Shown in pieces: positions 36,087 to 40,094 of a stretch of DNA of 40,094 nt. The translations under genes were made by a program, and so were the position numbers. Each line of letters opens with the position of its first letter. Positions within the stretch are counted from its first letter, which is position 1. This DNA is from Sulfitobacter maritimus (GTDB lineage Bacteria > Pseudomonadota > Alphaproteobacteria > Rhodobacterales > Rhodobacteraceae), in the NCBI RefSeq assembly GCF_013346665.1, contig NZ_JABVBB010000031.1:1-40094 (forward strand), given 5' to 3'. The notes beneath the pieces were generated by a model that saw only the letters and a program-made list of their open reading frames with translations, made no database searches and was not told where the DNA came from.

Positions 36087-37228
36087 TATCTGATGTCCAA
36101 TCCGTTGTCGGAGATCAGTGAGTAGAGTTCCTTTCCGAAATAGTGGCGAACCTTGCCAAACTTCCTGTCGAGGCCGATGCTAAATCCTCTTAAAGTTTCA
36201 CTTTTCGATGAGATTGCGGCCGCTTCGACCATAGCCTGTATTGCCTCTAAGCTATGGGAAGATGCAATAATCTGGACATCGTTTTGACTGGCTTTGCTTG
36301 TAAGCCATCGGTAAACGTCTCCCAGCATCCCAACGTGGAAGCCTGCCTCTATTTCGTCTACTAAGAGGACTCCATTTCTAGAATAATGCAGAGCGGCTCC
36401 GAGCTCAAAAACTCTTCGGACACCATCCCCGAGTACACTTAAAGGGATGTATTTGCCTGCACGAGTCTTAATAACAGCCCGCCCCCCTCTGCTGCGATGA
36501 TTTCCGAGGAATGGTTCATAAAAAAAGTCAACAATATCCTCGTCGATGCCGCGCAATAATTCCACTATTTCATGTTTCTCGTTCTCATCTTGAAGACGCC
36601 GGACAAAGCTCTCGCTGCTATTCGAGTTTCTGTGACTGTATGGGCTGATATACTCAAAAGGAATTCTTTGCTTGATTTGATGCCTTGTAGTGATGCTTTC
36701 GCGATCGACGCTTCTGGCGCCGAGAGAAAACTCCATATTCGCTATTTCGAGGAAATCTACGGATGATGGCGTCCTCTCTTGGACAACGGTCGCAACTTCG
36801 ATGCCGCGCAGCGGTTCGAACTTATTCGCTGAATCTAATCTAGAGCGGGGCTCTTCGCTGGGGTCGAAGAAGGCACGCCTACATGACATCTCTACTTTAA
36901 GCTCGCAGTCATCGGCCGTATATTTAAGCTTGATACTTCCATCAAAATTCACATCCCAGAAGCTAGTACTGGGAGCTGGGAACATCCAAGAGACAATATC
37001 CGACAAGTAACTTGGGCCAGCAAGCACAACATTCGACCTGCTATCTCTTTTTCTTGCGACGGATAAGATCTCTCGAGCCTCCCCCATCGCGAGCCCGACA
37101 GCCACTGCCTCCAGAATACTTGTCTTACCGGAGTTATTCCTTCCAACGATTAGATTGAACTCCGCCAACTCTTCTAGAGAAACTGATTCCAGCTTTCTGA
37201 AGGATTCTATCTCGAACCTCTGAAGCAC
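36086..37228 (-). CDS. OLD/ABC-like AAA ATPase
   Basis: 380 residues. N-terminal strand MLQRFEIESFRKLESVSL and Walker A GRNNSGKT (29-36) are typical of the RecF/SMC/OLD class. Further on come a signature-like PLSVLGDGVRRVFELG, Walker B GVLLVDEIEAGFH and the switch His in IIASSHSLEAIQAM. About 200 residues lie between Walker A and the signature, the usual insertion of AAA_15/AAA_21 ATPases. It is the first gene of a two-gene unit with the TOPRIM-like gene, like an OLD nuclease split into two chains. It would act in the cytoplasm as a sensor ATPase that controls the nuclease. The gene is AT-rich relative to the core genes and stands divergent from the SHOCT-HEPN unit. Confidence 0.85.
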   Translation of the reverse strand: MLQRFEIESFRKLESVSLEELAEFNLIVGRNNSGKTSILEAVAVGLAMGEAREILSVARKRDSRSNVVLAGPSYLSDIVSWMFPAPSTSFWDVNFDGSIKLKYTADDCELKVEMSCRRAFFDPSEEPRSRLDSANKFEPLRGIEVATVVQERTPSSVDFLEIANMEFSLGARSVDRESITTRHQIKQRIPFEYISPYSHRNSNSSESFVRRLQDENEKHEIVELLRGIDEDIVDFFYEPFLGNHRSRGGRAVIKTRAGKYIPLSVLGDGVRRVFELGAALHYSRNGVLLVDEIEAGFHVGMLGDVYRWLTSKASQNDVQIIASSHSLEAIQAMVEAAAISSKSETLRGFSIGLDRKFGKVRHYFGKELYSLISDNGLDIR

Positions 37229-37528
37229 GCTACTCTCACCTTATCCCCAGCTCGCTACTCGCGTATCAGGCGCAATCATGTAGCTTCTGTTTGGCACGCT
37301 AGCGTTGTAAATCTAGATAGGCCAGCTAGATAATTGGTATTGGAAGGATTGACTGTCTTGCTCCCACGAAATTCTATCCATCCGTGACGGCTGCGCCGCA
37401 GTTCAAGATGCTGGTTGCCTCCCGATGGCTGACCTGTCGTAGAATGATCCTATTTCGTAGGCTGGCGCCATGCCAGCTGCCATGAGGCCGCTATCCGCAG
37501 GGGTGAGGAGAGAAAGCAGGAGGCGCCT
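37229..37528. promoter_or_regulatory. Divergent intergenic region between the two island units
   Basis: About 300 bases between the start of the ATPase gene and the SHOCT peptide. It must hold the promoters of both units. From 37448 the SHOCT frame is open without an ATG, so some of this may be remnant coding sequence. No clear operator or repeat is seen. Confidence 0.4.
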
Positions 37529-37657
37529 GTGCTAGCGACCCCTCTCCAAGACAAGTCTGTTGGCGACCAGCTCGCTGAGTTTTACAAACTCAAAGAGCTT
37601 GGCGCACTCTCCCAAGATGAGTTTGATAGTCAGAGAGCTAAGCTGATCGATAGCTGA
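37529..37657 (+). CDS. Small SHOCT-domain protein
   Basis: 42 residues from a GTG at 37529 with a perfect AGGAGG five bases before it. The C-terminal half, LAEFYKLKELGALSQDEF plus DSQRAKLIDS, matches the SHOCT motif (helix, LGxLSxxEF, helix ending KxKLL). SHOCT domains are short oligomerisation or interaction modules, usually at the C-terminus of larger proteins; here it is almost the whole product. The frame is open back to 37448 (GWRHASCHEAAIRRGEERK), so it may instead be the tail of a longer gene that lost its 5' end. It lies 19 bases before the HEPN-type gene, on the same strand. Confidence 0.6.
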   Translation: MLATPLQDKSVGDQLAEFYKLKELGALSQDEFDSQRAKLIDS

Positions 37658-37676
37658 ACCACACCAAAGAGGTCTG

Positions 37677-38750
37677 ATGCCTGAATTCTGTAGCTTCCTC
37701 GTATTTAGACCCAATGAGATCGAGCTAATCCATAAGATGTGTGCCGAGGCTGGTTGGCGCAGTCGCGACATTGAGGACCCGTCGACCAGATATCGGTTTA
37801 CTGAAAACACCCGCTCTCAACTCGCGCAAGCAAGTGCCCTGGAAGACATCGAAATTGTCGGAGGGCAGCAATATGGACGATTACTTGTTTTAGACTGCGA
37901 AGAGGAGGAGGCTGACAATATCAGCCAGCTTATTTGGGCAGCAAACCTGATTGTTGAAGGCTTCCCCCCCGAGCAGAGCCCTCCATCTTGTGCCTTTCCA
38001 CTTTCTGACGATGGCATCAAACGCCGGGAAGTTTTTCAGTACGTGTTTCGAACAAACGGTTACTTTCAACGGTTCATTCACAGGGAAACCATGCCTGTTG
38101 CAGTCGCGGTAGCAGTTAGGGCTTGGCCAGATAGGAAGCTCATCTATGCGATACACAAGCTTGCACAGAGTTACCAAACTGAGAGCGTTACTCCGGGATC
38201 TATGCATCCCCGCAATGGACGCATCTTCGAGAAGCACACCAATGATTTCCAGTCCCATGTCGGGACATCCATTGCGATAAACCTAGCCTACTCGGCGATA
38301 GAAGAACTCGGCTTTGCTATAGGAGCACATACTAACAAGCCCCGCTCCCTCAGCAAAAATGATTTCATCTGGAACCCGGAGGTGTTGGAGCCTTTAAGAG
38401 AGCGACTGGATCGTGCAGGTATTGATCCCGATAGGACGGTAGATTGGGTTGCCCGGGGCGACAAAACTGAAGTCGAGATCTATGAAATGCTAGATGAGCC
38501 GACCGAATACGCGGACGGTCAGGAGGTCCGGGATCGCCGTGTGAAGCTATACGATGCTATTAATTTTTGTGAGTATCTGCGCAACAGGATGACCGCACAT
38601 GCGTTCTCCGGCAACACCGCCCGTCTGGGGCCTTACGAGGTCTATAATACCCAACAAGTTGCAAGATTTCTTATCTTAGCAAAATCTGAGCTCTGGGGGG
38701 TCTGGTTAGAGGATCTGCATGAACGCTATCGGGCAACATTGGCGTCGTAG
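37677..38750 (+). CDS. HEPN-type protein, putative ribonuclease
   Basis: 357 residues; the ATG follows AAAGAGG at a normal distance. The C-terminal region has YDAINFCEYLRNRMTAHAF, with R302-N-R-M-T-A-H308, the RNxxxxH motif of HEPN ribonucleases, on a helix, and an acidic helix before it (LAYSAIEELGFAIG, about 203-216) that fits the first HEPN helix. Residues 1-180 are an unrecognised N-terminal part with an acidic cluster (LDCEEEEADN). HEPN proteins cut RNA in toxin-antitoxin, abortive infection and CRISPR contexts; here the neighbour is a tiny SHOCT protein rather than an MNT nucleotidyltransferase. The motif is visible; the activity is inference. The IS3 element lies 113 bases downstream. 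Confidence 0.7.
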   Translation: MPEFCSFLVFRPNEIELIHKMCAEAGWRSRDIEDPSTRYRFTENTRSQLAQASALEDIEIVGGQQYGRLLVLDCEEEEADNISQLIWAANLIVEGFPPEQSPPSCAFPLSDDGIKRREVFQYVFRTNGYFQRFIHRETMPVAVAVAVRAWPDRKLIYAIHKLAQSYQTESVTPGSMHPRNGRIFEKHTNDFQSHVGTSIAINLAYSAIEELGFAIGAHTNKPRSLSKNDFIWNPEVLEPLRERLDRAGIDPDRTVDWVARGDKTEVEIYEMLDEPTEYADGQEVRDRRVKLYDAINFCEYLRNRMTAHAFSGNTARLGPYEVYNTQQVARFLILAKSELWGVWLEDLHERYRATLAS

Positions 38751-38863
38751 TAGCCACCTTCATTCCCCAAGCTTGGCGTCTCGCCATTTCTGAACCTGCA
38801 CGATTTTATCGAGCCTTCTGACCGGCAAGCGACCGTAGTCGCCTGCCTGCGGCATGTGCACTC

Positions 38864-38888
38864 TGGACCTGTCCCGCTTTCGTGCCGC
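38864..38888 (+). repeat. IS terminal inverted repeat, inner (orfB) side
   Basis: Starts TGGACCTGTC and ends TGCCGC; pairs with the repeat at the other end with five mismatches. Confidence 0.85.
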
Positions 38889-38901
38889 CCCAAGTGCTCG
38901 T

Positions 38902-39759
38902 TTAAGCCACTTTCCGTTCGAAGGCGACGGGGCTTTTCCAGCCCAGTGCTGAGTGGCGTCGCCGTGGGTTGTAGAAGCCGTTGATGTATTCAAAGATCGC
39001 CATCTCAGCTTGCCGCCGTGTTTCCCATGACCTGCGCCAAATGAGTTCAGCTTTGATGGTTTTGAAGAAGGTCTCGACGACAGCATTGTCGTAACAATTG
39101 CCCTTGCCAGACATCGACACCTTGAAGCCTTGCTGGCGCAGAAGTTTCTGGTAGTCGTGCGAACAATATTGCGACCCGCGATCCGTATGGTGGATGCAGC
39201 TCTTGGGCGGTGCCCTGAACGCAATTGCCATCTTCAAAGCCCGTATTGCCAAGTCTCGTTTCATACGGTTGCTGACCGCCCAGCCGATCACGCGCCTTGA
39301 ATGCAGGTCGAGGATGACAGCCAAATACAGCCATCCCTCACGCGTCCAGACATAGCTGATGTCACCGGCCCATTTCTGGTTCGGTTGGTCAGCCATAAAA
39401 TCCCGGTCCAGCAGGTTTGGCGCAATATTGAACTTGTGATCACTGTCTGTCGTCACCTTGTGTTTACGGGTTCGCACCACGGATATGCCGTTCTGGCGCA
39501 TCAAACGACCCACACGGCGGTGACCGATATTCAGGCCGATCTCCTTCAGTTCTTCTGTCATGCGCGGCCTGCCATAGCTGCCCAGGCTGAGACGGGATTG
39601 TTCTTTGATGTGCGCCAAGGTGACCAGATCAGACCGCTGTCTGCGGCTGGCAGGACGGCTTCGGAATGCTCGCAAACCGCGCGAACTGACACCGACAACG
39701 TGACACAAGCGGTTCACGGGGAAGTGGCTCCGGTGTTCCTCGACAAACCTAAATCTCAT
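38902..39759 (-). CDS. IS3-family transposase OrfB (DDE integrase core)
   Basis: 285 residues. HTH_21-like region (SYGRPRMTEELKEIGLNIG), then the rve integrase core with the DDE triad: Asp in WAGDISYVW, Asp in HHTDRGSQYCSHDYQ and Glu in VVETFFKTIKAEL, with the usual spacing of 35 residues between the last two. It ends in YNPRRRHSALGWKSPVAFE, a common IS3 tail. The ATG overlaps the orfA stop (ATGA), and the frame is open upstream through a slippery A6G, so an OrfAB fusion made by frameshift is the likely active enzyme. Confidence 0.95.
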   Translation of the reverse strand: MRFRFVEEHRSHFPVNRLCHVVGVSSRGLRAFRSRPASRRQRSDLVTLAHIKEQSRLSLGSYGRPRMTEELKEIGLNIGHRRVGRLMRQNGISVVRTRKHKVTTDSDHKFNIAPNLLDRDFMADQPNQKWAGDISYVWTREGWLYLAVILDLHSRRVIGWAVSNRMKRDLAIRALKMAIAFRAPPKSCIHHTDRGSQYCSHDYQKLLRQQGFKVSMSGKGNCYDNAVVETFFKTIKAELIWRRSWETRRQAEMAIFEYINGFYNPRRRHSALGWKSPVAFERKVA

Positions 39760-40031
39760 TGCTTTAGGCCCGCAAAGAACTGGGTGGCCTTTTTTAGGAT
39801 TTCCCTCTCCTCCTTGAGAAGACGGTTCTCGCGCCGAAGTCGCTCATTCTCTTGGGCGAGGCTCAAATCCTCTTTCGACACCACGTCTGTGCCTCGGTGC
39901 GCGGTGATCCATTTGTTAAGCGTCGACATGCCAACACCCAGATCGTCAGCCACCTGCTTGCGCGTCAGCCCACTCGTCAGTGCGATACGCACCGCATCCT
40001 GGCGGAATTCGTCCGTCCGTTTCAGTCCCAT
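39756..40031 (-). CDS. IS3-family transposase OrfA
   Basis: 91 residues. Residues 5-50 form the HTH_Tnp_1 DNA-binding domain (RTDEFRQDAVRIALTSGLTR, VADDLGVGMSTLNKWI), followed by a leucine-zipper coil (LAQENERLRRENRLLKEERE). It binds the IS ends. Its last codons include the slippery run used for -1 frameshifting into orfB. Confidence 0.95.
   Translation of the reverse strand: MGLKRTDEFRQDAVRIALTSGLTRKQVADDLGVGMSTLNKWITAHRGTDVVSKEDLSLAQENERLRRENRLLKEEREILKKATQFFAGLKQ
39789..39795 (-). other. Programmed -1 frameshift site (A AAA AAG)
   Basis: On the minus strand orfA reads CTA AAA AAG GCC; a -1 slip on AAAAAAG gives KKGHPVLCGPKAMRFRF, continuous with orfB. Confidence 0.75.
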
Positions 40032-40069
40032 AGTTCATCTCCTTTGTTGCAGTAAATGCTATCAAAGGA

Positions 40070-40094
40070 GCGGCATCAAACTGCGACAGGTCCA
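40070..40094 (-). repeat. IS terminal inverted repeat, outer (orfA) side
   Basis: On the minus strand begins TGGACCTGTCGCAG and ends TGCCGC; it is the last 25 bases of the window. Confidence 0.85.

Larger units (their letters stand above)
38864..40094 (-). mobile_element. IS3-family insertion sequence, complete
   Basis: 1231 bp. It carries orfA and orfB transposase frames on the minus strand and imperfect terminal inverted repeats: 38864-38888 and 40070-40094 match at 20 of 25 positions, both with outer end TGGACCTGTC. The window stops exactly at the outer base of the second repeat, so the flanking target duplication cannot be seen on that side; CTC precedes the other end. Confidence 0.88.

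Overview
The window reads as chromosome of a Roseobacter-group alphaproteobacterium (Rhodobacterales). Pointers are the high GC, a monomeric NADP isocitrate dehydrogenase, a membrane urate hydroxylase with a fused cytochrome c, a DUF1127 protein, an exported RTX/Hint protein, and an aroK-aroB pair divergent from a xerD-ending operon. Genus cannot be fixed from the sequence alone; Sulfitobacter-like is a guess.

Layout. 1-3.6 kb: the 3' end of a cell-envelope gene cluster (a repeat protein cut by the window edge, an SH3-domain protein, and a small secreted protein broken by a one-base frameshift), converging on a Na+/H+-type antiporter with a TrkA-N domain. 4-10 kb: housekeeping and catabolic genes (icd, puuD, a LysR regulator, an aldehyde dehydrogenase). 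10.2-14 kb: a tightly overlapping stressosome operon rsbR-rsbS-rsbT, followed by an RsbT/PP2C phosphatase fusion and a histidine kinase that carries an extra N-terminal RsbT-like ATPase domain. 14.2-19.2 kb: a periplasmic rhodanese, about 1 kb of degenerate tandem repeats with no convincing gene, and a quaternary-amine ABC transporter (binding protein, permease, ATPase) with a terminator-like hairpin after the binding protein gene. 19.4-24.6 kb: small DUF proteins, a long leader region, a coupled short ORF and a 972-residue RTX/Hint exoprotein ending in a strong terminator. 24.6-33 kb: a MocA-like nucleotidyltransferase, a DUF2254 membrane protein whose 3' end is tandemly duplicated, a CorC/HlyC-type protein, xerD with two upstream genes of unknown function, and aroK-aroB.

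33.3-40.1 kb is visibly AT-richer and looks like an acquired accessory island. After about 1 kb of non-coding DNA with GC-rich palindromes and an orphan terminator it carries an unrecognised 339-codon ORF, a convergent two-gene unit (an OLD/ABC-like AAA ATPase translationally coupled to a TOPRIM-like protein), and a divergent two-gene unit (a 42-residue SHOCT-domain peptide and a 357-residue protein with a HEPN-type RNxxxxH motif). It ends in a complete IS3-family element whose outer inverted repeat is the last base of the window. ATPase+TOPRIM and HEPN modules are classic components of anti-phage defence, so this island is the best candidate for an undescribed system; the function is inference, the gene content and motifs are visible.

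Most long ORFs lying opposite the real genes are shadows and are not listed.
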